Shown: positions 11,118 through 21,034 of the stretch, piece after piece
How the letters are laid out: every line of letters begins with the position of its first letter
How positions within the stretch are numbered: the first letter of the stretch is position 1
Source of the DNA: Vibrio salinus
Lineage (GTDB): Bacteria; Pseudomonadota; Gammaproteobacteria; Enterobacterales; Vibrionaceae
Assembly (NCBI RefSeq): GCF_021272385.1
Contig: NZ_JAJSDZ010000005.1
Location: forward strand, 930,001-994,000
Length of the DNA: 64,000 nt
Direction of reading: 5' to 3'
Program-made: the position numbers and the translations under genes
The notes under the pieces: model-generated
The model's input: the letters and a program-made list of their open reading frames with translations, nothing else
Database searches by the model: none
Told to the model about the DNA's origin: nothing

Positions 11118-11378
11118 TTGGCAAATAGTAAATCTGCTAAGAAGCGCGCTATCCAGGCTGAGAAACGTCGTCAGCACAACGCTAGCCGTCGCTCTATGAT
11201 GCGCACTTATATGAAAAAAACTATCGCAGCTATTGAAGCTGGTGATAAAGAAGCTGCAACTGCAGCATTTACAGCTGTAACACCAATCCTAGACCGTATG
11301 GCAACTAAAGGCCTTATTCACAAGAATAAAGCAGCTCGTCATAAGTCTCGTTTTGCTGCTGCAATCAAAGCTCTGTAA
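11118..11378 (+). CDS. rpsT: 30S ribosomal protein S20, TTG start
   Basis: S20 binds 16S rRNA early in small-subunit assembly. I place the start at the TTG at 11118, giving 86 residues beginning (M)[18 protein letters not shown], the exact family N-terminus. GGGAG at 11105-11109 is correctly spaced from it. An in-frame TTG 15 bases earlier would add an unnatural leader that overlaps this ribosome site. A UUG start is also used by E. coli rpsT, where it is linked to S20 autoregulation. The protein is strongly basic throughout, as expected. Codon use is clearly biased to highly expressed codons. A strong terminator follows within 30 bases. Confidence 0.97.
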   Translation: MANSKSAKKRAIQAEKRRQHNASRRSMMRTYMKKTIAAIEAGDKEAATAAFTAVTPILDRMATKGLIHKNKAARHKSRFAAAIKAL

Positions 11379-11406
11379 TTTAGCTCTGATTCATCACTGC
11401 AGTGAT

Positions 11407-11435
11407 AAAAAAAACCGGCCTTCGCCGGTTTTTTT
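11407..11435. terminator. Rho-independent terminator, rpsT/hlyU
   Basis: An AAAACCGGC / GCCGGTTTT stem with a four-base loop and flanking A and T runs lies between the convergent rpsT and hlyU genes and can act in both directions. A second, smaller palindrome, ATCACTGCAGTGAT, lies just before it at 11393-11406. Confidence 0.9.
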
Positions 11436-11444
11436 ATATCCGGA

Positions 11445-11747
11445 TTATCTCACCGAACAATAGATATCATGCAGTAATTCAATCATTCTCTTCACTTCCT
11501 CACTTTTAAGCGAATAAAATACCGTCTGAGCCTCTTTCCGGGTCTGAACCAGCCCATCTCGTCTTAACCATGCCAAATGCTGAGATAATGCAGACTGACT
11601 CAGGGATAATTTTGAGCTTAATGCTCCAACAGACAACTCAGTGCCAAGCAACAAACATAAGATCTGTAATCGTCTTTCATTTGCCATCGCTTTTAACAAT
11701 GCGACTGCTCTTCCAGAGTTAGCCTCCATCTTTTCTAAGTCAATCAT
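11445..11747 (-). CDS. hlyU: ArsR-family transcription regulator HlyU
   Basis: A 100-residue winged-helix protein of the SmtB/ArsR family. The helix-turn-helix is LSLSQSALSQHLAWLRRDGLV, followed by the wing TRKEAQTVFYSL. From memory this is near-identical to V. cholerae HlyU, which activates hemolysin genes and counteracts H-NS silencing. Cys residues are few and do not form the ArsR metal site, consistent with HlyU sensing redox or hydrogen sulfide rather than metal. Its place between rpsT and nhaR is the same as in V. cholerae. Half-sites GAATAC (11768-11773) and its inverse GTATTC (11805-11810) just upstream could mark autoregulation, but this is speculative. Confidence 0.93.
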   Translation of the reverse strand: MIDLEKMEANSGRAVALLKAMANERRLQILCLLLGTELSVGALSSKLSLSQSALSQHLAWLRRDGLVQTRKEAQTVFYSLKSEEVKRMIELLHDIYCSVR

Positions 11748-11922
11748 TTGAAATCCTCAAATCTTGGGAATACACATTTGCATATTCATTTTCAATAAAT
11801 AAGGGTATTCTCAAAAAAAAGAACCCAATTAACAATGCAAAATCATGAATAAAGAGTCTCATTTTTAACTATTAGCTATAGATTTTACTGAATATCCATC
11901 ATGGTGTCATAAATGTAGCAAT

Positions 11923-12822
11923 TTACAAATGAAACAAATTTCTTAAGTCAGCATCACATAAGTTTTTAACAGAAGGGTGCTGAATCATTCTTTCAGCAAA
12001 AATAACATAGTAACCTTCGGAAACAGAAGGGATTTCCCCAACCAGATTAGGCATTGAAGGTGCGGTACGATTTAACAAAAATGAAGAAGGAGCAATAAAC
12101 ACCGTATTCTGGTGTGACTGGGCAAACGCCAGCATTAAAGCCACATCATCAAATTCTCCCAAAATATCCGGTTGAATACCTTGCTGATCAAACCAATGAA
12201 TGACATTTCGCCCCATGGCAGTCCGACTACCGGGGATAAGCAGTTTCTTTGTTGTCAGATGCTCAATCAAATCGCTCTCCTGCCCATCATAATCACCATA
12301 AGTAAAAAAGCTCATCACACTTTCGCCGAGTTTCTTACTAAAAAGACCAGGACTTCTGGTTGAATCAACAGGGCAATCGGACAAAATCATATCCAACTTA
12401 TGCTGTGATAATTGTTCAAGTAACATTTCATGAGTCGATTCAAAACAACGCAAATGGATTTTACTATCAGATGGGATAGCATAGGATAAAATTTCACTTA
12501 CCAATTCTTTCGATAAAGCATCTGCCACCCCAACATCAAATAGCAAATTTGAACGCTGACTATAATTAACAATATCCAACATTTCATAACTCAATCCAAA
12601 CATTCTGTCAGCATACTTAAAAACTAACTGACCCAGTTCCGTTGCCTCTATACTACGGCCTGCTCTTTTGGTCAGTTTTCCCCCCAGCCTTTCTTCTAAG
12701 CTTTTTAACTGCCCTGTCACCGTTTGTGGCGTTAAAAAGAGGGCATCCGCCGCTTTCGTCACTGAATTATTTTTGCAAACCATCCAGAAATAATAGAGGT
12801 GATTGTAGTTTAAATGCGACAT
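11923..12822 (-). CDS. nhaR: LysR-family regulator NhaR
   Basis: A 299-residue LysR-type regulator. The N-terminal helix-turn-helix covers about residues 1-65 ([20 protein letters not shown], then [17 protein letters not shown]) and is typical of NhaR, which responds to Na+ and in E. coli activates the antiporter gene nhaA and the polysaccharide operon pgaABCD. The rest is the periplasmic-binding-like effector domain. It diverges from nptA, a Na+-coupled phosphate carrier, across a 295-base AT-rich gap, the same pairing as in V. cholerae. A role in regulating nptA is plausible but not demonstrated by sequence alone. Confidence 0.92.
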   Translation of the reverse strand: MSHLNYNHLYYFWMVCKNNSVTKAADALFLTPQTVTGQLKSLEERLGGKLTKRAGRSIEATELGQLVFKYADRMFGLSYEMLDIVNYSQRSNLLFDVGVADALSKELVSEILSYAIPSDSKIHLRCFESTHEMLLEQLSQHKLDMILSDCPVDSTRSPGLFSKKLGESVMSFFTYGDYDGQESDLIEHLTTKKLLIPGSRTAMGRNVIHWFDQQGIQPDILGEFDDVALMLAFAQSHQNTVFIAPSSFLLNRTAPSMPNLVGEIPSVSEGYYVIFAERMIQHPSVKNLCDADLRNLFHL

Positions 12823-13117
12823 TTGAAGCTCTCTCTTTAATACTTCGAATATTTTGAATTATTTTAGCTTTTATATCGGAATTTTCGATGTTTTATATGA
12901 CAATAAAATGATCATTATGTGACAAAGCTAACTTTTCTTTATAATCTGAAACATTTAAAAATTAGTATTAATCACTATTTTTCAAATGGTTAATCAAAAG
13001 AAAAACAATTAATGCATATAAAATATCAATTATTTATCACTGTCATATTTTTGAAATATTTAAGCACTACTATCGCCGAGCTTATTAATTAATGGTCTCT
13101 GACCATGGAGAATATCA

Positions 13118-14266
13118 ATGATGAACCAGGCGACGACGGCTGTAACCCCCGTAACAAACACGCTACGAACGCTACGCTGGGCAAACTTGGCATTCATGCT
13201 ATATTTGTTACTTCTTGCTGTTGCACTAGTAGGAAGTGGTTTTAAATGGGCAACCGGGGATCAGGCAAAAGTACTCTTCGAATTTGCTTCTCACCCTGTT
13301 GCCGGACTGATGATAGGACTAGTAGCAACAGCTCTGATCCAATCATCCAGTACCGTGACATCCATTATCGTAGGGCTTGTTGCGGGAGGACTTCCTGTTG
13401 AAACTGCAATTCCTATGATTATGGGAGCCAATATCGGAACAACCGTAACAAACACATTAGTCAGTCTGGGACATCTTCGCTGCAAAGAAGAATTTAAAAG
13501 AGCCTTTGCCAGCGCCACAATCCACGATTTTTTTAATCTGCTGGCGGTGCTCATTTTTCTGCCTTTAGAACTTATGTTTGGCTTTTTAGAAAAGATTTCT
13601 CATTGGCTGGTATCACCTCTGCTTTCAACCGGTGATATGAGTATTAAAAGTTTTAACTTCATCAAACCAATCACAAAACCGGTCATACACGCACTAAAAG
13701 AGCTTCTGACAAGCTTTGGTGATGTAGCCGGTGGGATAACCTTAATCTTTTTGGGAATAGCCTTAATTTTCATTGCCATCACTGTTATGGGCAAACTAAT
13801 GAAAAAATTAATGGTGGGACGAGCCAAACATATATTAAAAAATGCAATTGGCCGGGGCCCTGTTCACGGTATTGCGTCCGGCACCCTTGTTACTGTTCTG
13901 GTTCAGTCATCATCCACAACTACCAGCTTAATGGTCCCTCTTGTCGGCTCTGGAATTCTGAAAGTCAAAGAAGTCTATCCATTTACTCTGGGGGCCAATA
14001 TCGGAACATGTATTACCGCACTATTAGCAGCAACAGCTGTATCTGGTGAGTTTGCCATATTTGCCCTTCAAATCGCTCTGGTACACTTAACCTTTAATAT
14101 TCTGGCCACTATCGTTATCTTTGGCATCCCTTTCTTAAGGAATATTCCACTGAAAGGAGCTGACATGATTTCAGAAATGGCCGTAAAAAGTAAAGCAGTT
14201 GTGGTCGGTTACCTGACTACTTTGTTCCTGATCGTTCCGGGCTCTATTCTGGCATTAACCGTCTGA
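13118..14266 (+). CDS. nptA: Sodium-dependent phosphate transporter
   Basis: A 382-residue membrane protein of the Na+/Pi cotransporter II family. The two inverted Q-S-S-S repeats that form the transport core are clear: LIQSSSTVTSIIVGLVAGG near residue 70 and LVQSSSTTTSLMVPLVGSG near residue 265, each followed by a MGANIGTT or LGANIGTC segment. It imports inorganic phosphate using the sodium gradient. Two consecutive ATGs are possible starts. The GGAG at 13107-13110 is spaced 7 bases from the first and 10 from the second. The divergent nhaR gene is its likely regulator. Confidence 0.95.
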   Translation: MMNQATTAVTPVTNTLRTLRWANLAFMLYLLLLAVALVGSGFKWATGDQAKVLFEFASHPVAGLMIGLVATALIQSSSTVTSIIVGLVAGGLPVETAIPMIMGANIGTTVTNTLVSLGHLRCKEEFKRAFASATIHDFFNLLAVLIFLPLELMFGFLEKISHWLVSPLLSTGDMSIKSFNFIKPITKPVIHALKELLTSFGDVAGGITLIFLGIALIFIAITVMGKLMKKLMVGRAKHILKNAIGRGPVHGIASGTLVTVLVQSSSTTTSLMVPLVGSGILKVKEVYPFTLGANIGTCITALLAATAVSGEFAIFALQIALVHLTFNILATIVIFGIPFLRNIPLKGADMISEMAVKSKAVVVGYLTTLFLIVPGSILALTV

Positions 14267-14285
14267 ATAATATAAGAGTAAAACA

Positions 14286-14320
14286 AAAAGCCCGGAGTAA
14301 AATATCTCCGGACTTTTTAT
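14286..14320. terminator. Rho-independent terminator, nptA/thyA
   Basis: The stem AAAAGCCCGGAG / CTCCGGACTTTTT has one internal mismatch and an eight-base loop, and ends in a T run. It lies between the convergent nptA and thyA genes. Confidence 0.8.
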
Positions 14321-14348
14321 TAACAAATCAATATAAATAAACTATTTT

Positions 14349-15200
14349 TTATACAGAGAACGGATATTTTATGGGTTCATGAAACTCATAACCTGTCACT
14401 TCAAAATCATCCAACGTTACCCAGGTTTCCAAATCTTCCAATGACTTAATATCAGGATTAATTGTGAACTGAGGTGACGGCTTTGGCTCTCTTTTCAGCT
14501 GAACATCACGCATTAATTCAAGTTGGTCTTCATAAATATGAGCATTAACGATTTTATGATAAGCCAGCCCAGGTTTTTTACCAGAAATTTGGGCCATCAA
14601 TGCTAAAAATACATAAACCTGAACCATATTAAAATTTAACCCCAGTGGAACATCACACGATCTCTGAGTGCTGTTCAGATACAAAGTATCTCCCAGAAGA
14701 GAAAAATGATGACTATACATACATGGGCGAAGGCATCCCATATGAAATTCACCAGGGTTATAGAAATTTAAAATTTCTCCGCGGTCATCGACTCCCCGGG
14801 TCAGATCATCTACAATTTTTCTGAGCTGATCAATGTGACCACCGTCCGGTGTCGCCCAATTACGTCCCTGAACACCATAGACTCGCCCCATATCATCCGT
14901 TCCCTTACGATATGGATTATTAAGCCATGCCTCATTTTCATTAGAATTGGCATCCCAGGTTTTCGTCCCCAGTTTACGAAAATCAGCAGCATTATCATAA
15001 CCACGGATATATCCTAGCAATTCAGCGACAGCGGCCTTCCAAAAACTTTTTCTGGTCGTAACCAACGGAAAATGATTAGCGGCAACATCATAAGTTAAAT
15101 CGGCATTGATGACGGTTAAACAACGTTTGCCGGTTCGCTCATTTTCGATCCACTTACCTTCATCGACGATTCGCTGACAAAGCTCAAGATATTGTTTCAC
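14349..15200 (-). CDS. thyA: Thymidylate synthase
   Basis: ThyA methylates dUMP to dTMP using methylene-tetrahydrofolate. At 283 residues it is the longer bacterial form, as in vibrios. The catalytic cysteine is Cys160 in [10 protein letters not shown]. The phosphate-binding arginine and the dUMP loop are in [13 protein letters not shown] (180-192), and late [11 protein letters not shown] and [18 protein letters not shown] blocks bind substrate and folate. It is the last gene of the rppH-ptsP-TSUP-lgt-thyA run, starting 21 bases after the lgt stop. The lgt-thyA pair is conserved across enterobacteria and vibrios. Confidence 0.97.
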   Translation of the reverse strand: MKQYLELCQRIVDEGKWIENERTGKRCLTVINADLTYDVAANHFPLVTTRKSFWKAAVAELLGYIRGYDNAADFRKLGTKTWDANSNENEAWLNNPYRKGTDDMGRVYGVQGRNWATPDGGHIDQLRKIVDDLTRGVDDRGEILNFYNPGEFHMGCLRPCMYSHHFSLLGDTLYLNSTQRSCDVPLGLNFNMVQVYVFLALMAQISGKKPGLAYHKIVNAHIYEDQLELMRDVQLKREPKPSPQFTINPDIKSLEDLETWVTLDDFEVTGYEFHEPIKYPFSV

Positions 15201-15221
15201 TATAAATCCTCATAAACTTCA

Positions 15222-16025
15222 TTATTGAGTAACTTTATGATTTGCTTTGTATGCCCACAACATAAGCACTACACCCACAAAAATCATCGGTATTGATAAA
15301 ATCTGTCCCATTGAGATCCCCCCGGCAAACAACCCTAACTGAACATCAGGCTCACGGAAAAATTCAACAAAGATACGGACACAACCATAACCTATTAAAA
15401 AGAGTCCGGATACCGACCCCGCTGGTCTGGGTTTCCGGATGAAGACATTCAACACAACAAAAAGAAGAATGCCTTCCAGACACAATTCGTATAACTGAGA
15501 AGGGTGTCTGGGTAAAGGACCTGCACCGGGGAAAATTATTGCCCAGGGTACATCCGTTGGTCTCCCCCATAATTCACCATTCAGAAAATTACCTAACCGC
15601 CCCAATCCCAGCCCGAAAGGAACTAACGGAGCTACAAAATCTGATACCCCAAAAAATGTCCTTCCATTTTTTCTTGCATACAGAAACATAGCGGTAATAA
15701 CACCAAGTAACCCGCCATGGAATGACATTCCTCCGGTCCAGATTTTAAACAAGTACAGCGGATCATTGAGAAAATAATCAAACCCATAAAAAAGCACATA
15801 ACCGAGTCGTCCACCTATAACAACACCGATAAAGCCCGCAAATAATAAATCCGAAACCTGCTGACGGTTCCACCCACTATCCTTTTTATCAGCCCTTCGA
15901 TTTGCTAACCATGTAGCAAACAAAAAACCAAACAGATACATCAAACCGTACCAACGCACAGAAATAGGACCAAGAGAAAAAACAACCGGGTCTATATGAG
16001 GAAAATGAAAATAACTTTGGGTCAT
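15222..16025 (-). CDS. lgt: Prolipoprotein diacylglyceryl transferase
   Basis: Lgt transfers diacylglycerol from phosphatidylglycerol to the lipobox cysteine, the first step of lipoprotein maturation in the inner membrane. The 267-residue protein has seven predicted membrane segments. The family signature [20 protein letters not shown] is complete, and the essential histidine motif SFHGGLLGV is near residue 100. The N-terminal [14 protein letters not shown] is also typical. It lies between the TSUP permease (29 bases) and thyA (21 bases). Substrates in this window include the DUF2799 lipoprotein and the polysaccharide export lipoprotein. Confidence 0.97.
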   Translation of the reverse strand: MTQSYFHFPHIDPVVFSLGPISVRWYGLMYLFGFLFATWLANRRADKKDSGWNRQQVSDLLFAGFIGVVIGGRLGYVLFYGFDYFLNDPLYLFKIWTGGMSFHGGLLGVITAMFLYARKNGRTFFGVSDFVAPLVPFGLGLGRLGNFLNGELWGRPTDVPWAIIFPGAGPLPRHPSQLYELCLEGILLFVVLNVFIRKPRPAGSVSGLFLIGYGCVRIFVEFFREPDVQLGLFAGGISMGQILSIPMIFVGVVLMLWAYKANHKVTQ

Positions 16026-16054
16026 AAATAAACCTTTAATTATGCCGGGAAAAG

Positions 16055-16852
16055 TTAATGGAAAAGCATGTTAATCGAAACTAACATAAGAAAAACAGCA
16101 AATACTTTCTTCAACATCGTTGTCGGCAGCTTTGTTGCTAACCTGACACCAATTCGTGTTGTCAGCATCGATGTGCAGGATACAAACAATAATGCTGGTA
16201 AATAGATATAACCAAGACTGTATTCCGGCAATACATCAATATGCGCACCATGCCATATAAAACCTATCATTCCCGATATAGCAATAATACAACCACATAC
16301 CGAAGATGAGCCCACGGCTTTTTTCATTTCAACCCCATAACGGTTCAGAAATGGTACAGTCAGAGCCCCACCACCAATACCAGCCAGACTTGCAATAGTA
16401 CCGATAATAACACCGGATAGGGTTGTAAACATCGCATTTGGCATTGGGTATTGATTGACAATTTTTATAGAGCGGTACATTTGCAGGGCAAGCAAGAAGA
16501 CAATGACACCAAAAATTCTGGGGAGGTACTGTCCCGGAATTAATTCAGCAACGGTTGCTCCGCAAAATCCCCCGATAACGATACCCGGCAAAAGAAATTT
16601 AACCGCAAATATTTCTACATTACCAAACTTTAAATGATGCAGGGCTGACGATCCTGATGTAAGAATGATTGTCGCCAGTGACGTCCCTAAAGCAAACTGC
16701 ATCGCATCAACAGGATCAATACCAACCTGAGGTAACAGATATAATAAAGCGGGCACTACTATCAGCCCGCCCCCAATTCCTAATAACCCTGCCAGAACGC
16801 CGACAATACAACCCAGCATTAATAACTGTGCAATCAATTCTATTGTTATCAT
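16055..16852 (-). CDS. TSUP (TauE/SafE, YfcA-like) membrane permease
   Basis: A 265-residue inner-membrane protein with about eight hydrophobic segments, of the sulfite exporter TauE/SafE superfamily. The two internal repeats show the diagnostic glycine motifs [17 protein letters not shown] near the N-terminus and [18 protein letters not shown] near residue 160. Members export small sulfur or carbon compounds such as sulfite and sulfoacetate. The substrate cannot be told here. It sits inside the ptsP-lgt interval with gaps of 12 and 29 bases, so it is co-transcribed. The same placement occurs in other vibrios as far as I recall. Confidence 0.88.
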   Translation of the reverse strand: MITIELIAQLLMLGCIVGVLAGLLGIGGGLIVVPALLYLLPQVGIDPVDAMQFALGTSLATIILTSGSSALHHLKFGNVEIFAVKFLLPGIVIGGFCGATVAELIPGQYLPRIFGVIVFLLALQMYRSIKIVNQYPMPNAMFTTLSGVIIGTIASLAGIGGGALTVPFLNRYGVEMKKAVGSSSVCGCIIAISGMIGFIWHGAHIDVLPEYSLGYIYLPALLFVSCTSMLTTRIGVRLATKLPTTMLKKVFAVFLMLVSINMLFH

Positions 16853-16864
16853 TAATTACTACTA

Positions 16865-19120
16865 TTATTTTTTACCCGCACGAATAAAGCCTGCGAAGTT
16901 ATTTTCCTCAAAATATTCCGACATCATACTATAAATATCATGACCGTAGGATTTCAGTAACGCTTCATCGACAAGTTTCTTCAAATCTTTTACAGAAGAG
17001 TTTCGGAGCAAGTACTTTATTTTGGCCACGTTGGATGTATTCATACTTAACTTCTGATAACCCATTCCAACCAATAACAAAGCCCCTATAGGATCACCGG
17101 CCAACTCTCCGCAAACACAAACATCTAAACCTTTGGCTTCGCATACATCAATAATGTGCTTCATTGCCTGCAACACAGAAGGATGCAATGATTCATAGAC
17201 ATCAGAAACTCTGGAATTGTTCCGATCGACAGCAAGTAAATATTGCGTCAAGTCATTGGTCCCAACAGAAATAAAATCGATACGATGAGCAATTAAAGAC
17301 AATAAATACAGCATCGATGGAACTTCGACCATTATACCGACTTTCGGCATATCGACATCATAGTCTAAAGCCTTTACTTCCTGATACGCCTGCTCAATAA
17401 GTTGAATAGCATCATCTAATTCAGAAATACCAGACAACATTGGCAGCAAAATAGATAGATTTTTAATACCGTTGCTTGCCCTTATCATAGCCCGCAACTG
17501 AATCAAAAAAATATCCGGATGATCCAAAGAAAAACGAATACCACGCCAACCTAAAAATGGATTATCTTCTTCAATCGGTAAATAGGGTAACGGCTTATCT
17601 CCACCGATATCCAAGGTTCGCATCACAACGTTTTTACCCGGATAACTCTGTAATACTTTTCGATATCTTTGAACCTGTTCTTCTTCAGAAGGAAAACTCT
17701 GCTGCAACAAAAATGATATCTCTGTCCGGTACAAACCGACACCATCCACCCCCTGATCCACAGCCAGACTGGTATCCGCACTTAAGCCGGCATTTAATAA
17801 GACCTGAATACGATGATTATCCAGAGTTACGGCGGGCTCAGGTAAAACACGATCCGCCATTTCCGCCAGTTCCCGTTCTTCCCTTGCCAGTGCCTGATAC
17901 TCATAAATCAAAGCCCGGTCCGGTTCAACATAAACGGCTCCACTGTAGCCATCTACAATTCCCCGTTTCCCACTAATTTTATCGAGGTTGAGCGTAACCC
18001 CCATGACCGTCGGTATACCCATAGCCCGGGACAAAATCGCTGCATGAGAATTAGGAGCCCCCTCAAGAGAAACAACTGCAAGGAGTTTGTCCTTCGGTAC
18101 ACTGGCTAAAATAGAAGCCGTCAGTTCCCGAACAACTAAAATGACAGGGGAACTAATCTCATACTGTTCATTTTCGCTATTATAAAGAAAAAACAGTAGG
18201 CGTTGTCCTAACTCTTTCAAGTCCTGAGCTCTTTCACGTAAATAGGTATCGGACATGCTGGCAAACCGCTCTGAGTACTCTTCAACAACCTGTCTGACGG
18301 CCCAGTCAGCCCGATCTCCGGCAAGAATCCGTGTCTTGAGATCGTTTCTGAGCATAGGATCATTCAACAGGTGGGTAAAAAGATCAAAGATGGCTAACGT
18401 ATCTTTATTGATATCGCTGTCCAGCTTCTTGCGCAATTTACGAAAATCAGCAAGAGCACTATCAATGGCCCGGGACAACCATTCCTGCTCGTAAGCAGGA
18501 TTAACACAGGAAGCAGGCAAAACATCGCCAAGCTCAGGCTGACTGTTATCCCACCAATACTCTCCTATTGCTACGCCACTTGAAGCCGGTATTCCGGTAA
18601 AAAGAATCTGTCTTTTCGGACGCTTTGATGTCTTCCATAGTCCCTGAGTCTGAGCAGAAGCCATAATCACAGCCAACTGAGCCGCCAATGTGACAATAAA
18701 AGACTCTTCAATCTCATTAAACTGTCTGGGTTCCCTCTGCTGAACCACTAAAACACCTAATATCTGTTTTCTATAGATAATAGGAGTACCAAGAAAGCTG
18801 TGATAAATCTCTTCTCCGAGCTGTTTAAAATATTTAAAATTGGGGTGGGTAGAAGCCTCAGCCAGATTCAAAGGTTCCGCAGAACGTTTAACCAGTCCGA
18901 CAAGACCTTCGCTATAACTGATATGGATCTTATTCCCTCTGAATTTTAATCCCTGAGTCGCCATCAGCTCTAATCGTTGCTTCTCTTCGTTAGCGAGGTA
19001 AATAGTACAACACTCGGTAGACATTGCCTGACAGGTTTCTTTGACTAAAACCTGTAAAGCCTGCTGAATATTGTCTATTTTTGAAACCTGCTCGACGATA
19101 CTCCGAAGCTGAGACAGCAT
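16865..19120 (-). CDS. ptsP: Phosphoenolpyruvate-protein phosphotransferase EI-Ntr
   Basis: PtsP is enzyme I of the nitrogen PTS, passing phosphate from PEP to NPr and then EIIA-Ntr in the cytosol. The 751 residues include an N-terminal GAF sensor (about 17-155), the EI phosphohistidine domain with His359 in GAPNSHAAILSRAMGIP, and the C-terminal PEP-binding barrel with GLYRTEISFLLQ, FISVGTNDLTQYLLAVDR and VCVCGELAGDP. The presence of GAF separates it from the sugar enzyme I. It begins only 2 bases after the rppH stop, a coupling conserved in gammaproteobacteria. Confidence 0.96.
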   Translation of the reverse strand: MLSQLRSIVEQVSKIDNIQQALQVLVKETCQAMSTECCTIYLANEEKQRLELMATQGLKFRGNKIHISYSEGLVGLVKRSAEPLNLAEASTHPNFKYFKQLGEEIYHSFLGTPIIYRKQILGVLVVQQREPRQFNEIEESFIVTLAAQLAVIMASAQTQGLWKTSKRPKRQILFTGIPASSGVAIGEYWWDNSQPELGDVLPASCVNPAYEQEWLSRAIDSALADFRKLRKKLDSDINKDTLAIFDLFTHLLNDPMLRNDLKTRILAGDRADWAVRQVVEEYSERFASMSDTYLRERAQDLKELGQRLLFFLYNSENEQYEISSPVILVVRELTASILASVPKDKLLAVVSLEGAPNSHAAILSRAMGIPTVMGVTLNLDKISGKRGIVDGYSGAVYVEPDRALIYEYQALAREERELAEMADRVLPEPAVTLDNHRIQVLLNAGLSADTSLAVDQGVDGVGLYRTEISFLLQQSFPSEEEQVQRYRKVLQSYPGKNVVMRTLDIGGDKPLPYLPIEEDNPFLGWRGIRFSLDHPDIFLIQLRAMIRASNGIKNLSILLPMLSGISELDDAIQLIEQAYQEVKALDYDVDMPKVGIMVEVPSMLYLLSLIAHRIDFISVGTNDLTQYLLAVDRNNSRVSDVYESLHPSVLQAMKHIIDVCEAKGLDVCVCGELAGDPIGALLLVGMGYQKLSMNTSNVAKIKYLLRNSSVKDLKKLVDEALLKSYGHDIYSMMSEYFEENNFAGFIRAGKK

Positions 19121-19122
19121 GC

Positions 19123-19641
19123 TTATCCTCTTTTTAATCTACGTTTATTTTTCATCTTACGCTCTTTAAAAGGCATAGCTGAGGATGAAAACTCCTTCAT
19201 CGCACGACGATACACATCTCTCTTAAACGAAACAACTTGTCTTACCGGGTACCAATAACTTACCCAGCGCCAACCATCAAATTCAGGGGTAGTTCCTCGC
19301 TGCATATTAATTCTGGATTCCTGGCAATCCAAACGCAGAAGAAACCATTTCTGTTTTTGTCCGATACAGACGGGTTGGGAATCCCAACGAACTAACCGTT
19401 TTGGTAATTTATACTTTAACCAATGCCGGCTGGTCGTTACAATTTTGACATCTTTCTTTGTTAACCCAACCTCTTCATATAACTCCCGGAACATAGCTTG
19501 TTCAGGGGTTTCTCCTTCATCGATTCCACCTTGTGGAAATTGCCAGGAGTGTTGTCCGTATCGTTTCGCCCAGAATACCTGACCATGGTTGTTACAAATT
19601 ACAATACCAACATTCAATCGGTAACCATCGCCATCGATCAC
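19123..19641 (-). CDS. rppH: RNA pyrophosphohydrolase (Nudix), GTG start
   Basis: RppH removes pyrophosphate from the 5' end of mRNAs and so starts RNase E decay. I set the start at the GTG at 19641, giving 172 residues beginning (M)[13 protein letters not shown]. That is the family N-terminus, and an AGAGG ribosome site lies seven bases upstream. A longer frame reaches 19746, but its extra 35 residues match nothing in the family. The Nudix box is complete ([20 protein letters not shown] followed by VGL). The C-terminus is strongly basic ([14 protein letters not shown]). It heads the rppH-ptsP-TSUP-lgt-thyA operon and diverges from mutH. Confidence 0.94.
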   Translation of the reverse strand: MIDGDGYRLNVGIVICNNHGQVFWAKRYGQHSWQFPQGGIDEGETPEQAMFRELYEEVGLTKKDVKIVTTSRHWLKYKLPKRLVRWDSQPVCIGQKQKWFLLRLDCQESRINMQRGTTPEFDGWRWVSYWYPVRQVVSFKRDVYRRAMKEFSSSAMPFKERKMKNKRRLKRG

Positions 19642-20251
19642 TGGCAAACCTCTAAAAAAATTTAAGTTATTATGATTTTTCCACATATCCCCATCAGGAG
19701 CAAATTTCGCAGAAAGATTGTGACAATTTTTATGCGTCAGAACCAAAAATCACTGTTTTATCTTTTTCAAAAAAGTTATTAACAAATTTTTGTGACAAAA
19801 TTCAATTTATTCACCTTTTCTGTGAATAACCCTGTTAAGAAGATATCAATTAGTATAAAAACACCAATATTCAAATTACTCCCTTAATTATCAATAGTTA
19901 AACAATTAATAAAAAAAATATTTAAAATCATCAAATTAAGTCCAACAGCCATCATAAGAACAAACAAAAAGATCAACAAAGATCCTGAATGCAATTTTTC
20001 TGTTCAAAGATCCATCACATCAGGCTTTATCCACATTAATTTAAAAAATTGTCTATTTTTTTTCATTTTTTTCCGTATAAACATTCATCTTTGCACTGTA
20101 TACCCATACATTACCTTGCTTTTAGCTTGAACAATTTCATTCTTTGTGGATAAGTTATGAATAAGAGACGATCCAAAATTAGATCACTATGACAGAAGAT
20201 CTCATACAAGGGGTTTGATAGAATTTCATTTATTTTTTATCTTTATTTCAT
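19642..20251. other. Divergent rppH/mutH intergenic region with DnaA boxes and GATC cluster
   Basis: A 610-base AT-rich stretch without a convincing gene. It holds two perfect DnaA boxes in opposite orientation, TTATCCACA at 20027-20035 and TGTGGATAA at 20145-20153. A near match, TGTGAATAA, lies at 19821-19829. Six GATC sites fall within 231 bases (starting at 19971, 19981, 20009, 20170, 20182 and 20198), where about one would be expected by chance. It must carry promoters for rppH and mutH. Whether it binds DnaA or SeqA is untested. Confidence 0.6.
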
Positions 20252-20917
20252 ATGAAACCAGAACCAAAAACAGAAGAAGAGCTACTGACGAGAGCCCGGT
20301 CAATCGCAGGACGCACACTTGCCGAACTGGCCGGTGATGCAAACATTAACGTTCCCGAAAACCTACTGAGAGACAAAGGCTGGATTGGACAGCTTATTGA
20401 ATGGCATTTAGGCGCACCATCGGGTAGCCGTCCTCAACAGGATTTTGACAAGCTGGGAATTGAACTGAAAACCATTCCTATCAGCCATACAGGTAAACCT
20501 CTTGAAACCACTTTTGTATCGGTTGCCCCATTAACCGGAGTTCAGGGACTGACCTGGGAAACCAGTCATGTAAAAAATAAATTATCCCGTGTACTCTGGG
20601 TGCCTGTTGAAGGGGAACGGGAAATTCCAATTGGAGAAAGAAAGACAGGCTCACCATTGATTTGGAGCCCATCACCAGAAGAAGAACAATGGTTAAAAGA
20701 CGACTGGGAAGAACTCATGGAATTTATCGTCCTAGGAAAAATTGAGCAAATAACGGCAAAGCATGGACAATATTTACAACTCCGTCCTAAAGCTGCAAAC
20801 GGAAGAGTTAAAACGGAAGCTTACAGTTCAACAGGGAAACCAATAAAAACGCTGCCTCGTGGATTCTACCTACGCACACTTTTTACTGCTTACATTCTGG
20901 AAAATTATTATCTCTGA
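20252..20917 (+). CDS. mutH: DNA mismatch repair endonuclease MutH
   Basis: MutH nicks the unmethylated strand at hemimethylated GATC sites when activated by MutL. The 221 residues are close to the usual 225-230. The catalytic set is intact: Glu50 (GQLIEWHLG), Asp64, Glu71 and Lys73 ([13 protein letters not shown]). The [31 protein letters not shown] and LRPKAANG blocks are typical. The ribosome site is weak (no purine run within 15 bases of the ATG), suggesting low translation. The upstream region is rich in GATC, the very site this enzyme cuts. Its presence implies a Dam-methylating organism. Confidence 0.97.
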   Translation: MKPEPKTEEELLTRARSIAGRTLAELAGDANINVPENLLRDKGWIGQLIEWHLGAPSGSRPQQDFDKLGIELKTIPISHTGKPLETTFVSVAPLTGVQGLTWETSHVKNKLSRVLWVPVEGEREIPIGERKTGSPLIWSPSPEEEQWLKDDWEELMEFIVLGKIEQITAKHGQYLQLRPKAANGRVKTEAYSSTGKPIKTLPRGFYLRTLFTAYILENYYL

Positions 20918-21034
20918 ACCGGCTATATTAATCCGAAAAGAAACGGTTTCTCTACAAAGCTTACATTATATACTGGACATTGACGCCTAAAAACGCTAAC
21001 ACTGACGGTAAAAACAACGATAAAAGGATGTGCG

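Noticed and set aside
11768..11810. Inverted GAATAC half-sites before hlyU as an operator
   Set aside because: Six bases each with a 31-base gap is weak evidence; kept only as a remark in the hlyU entry.
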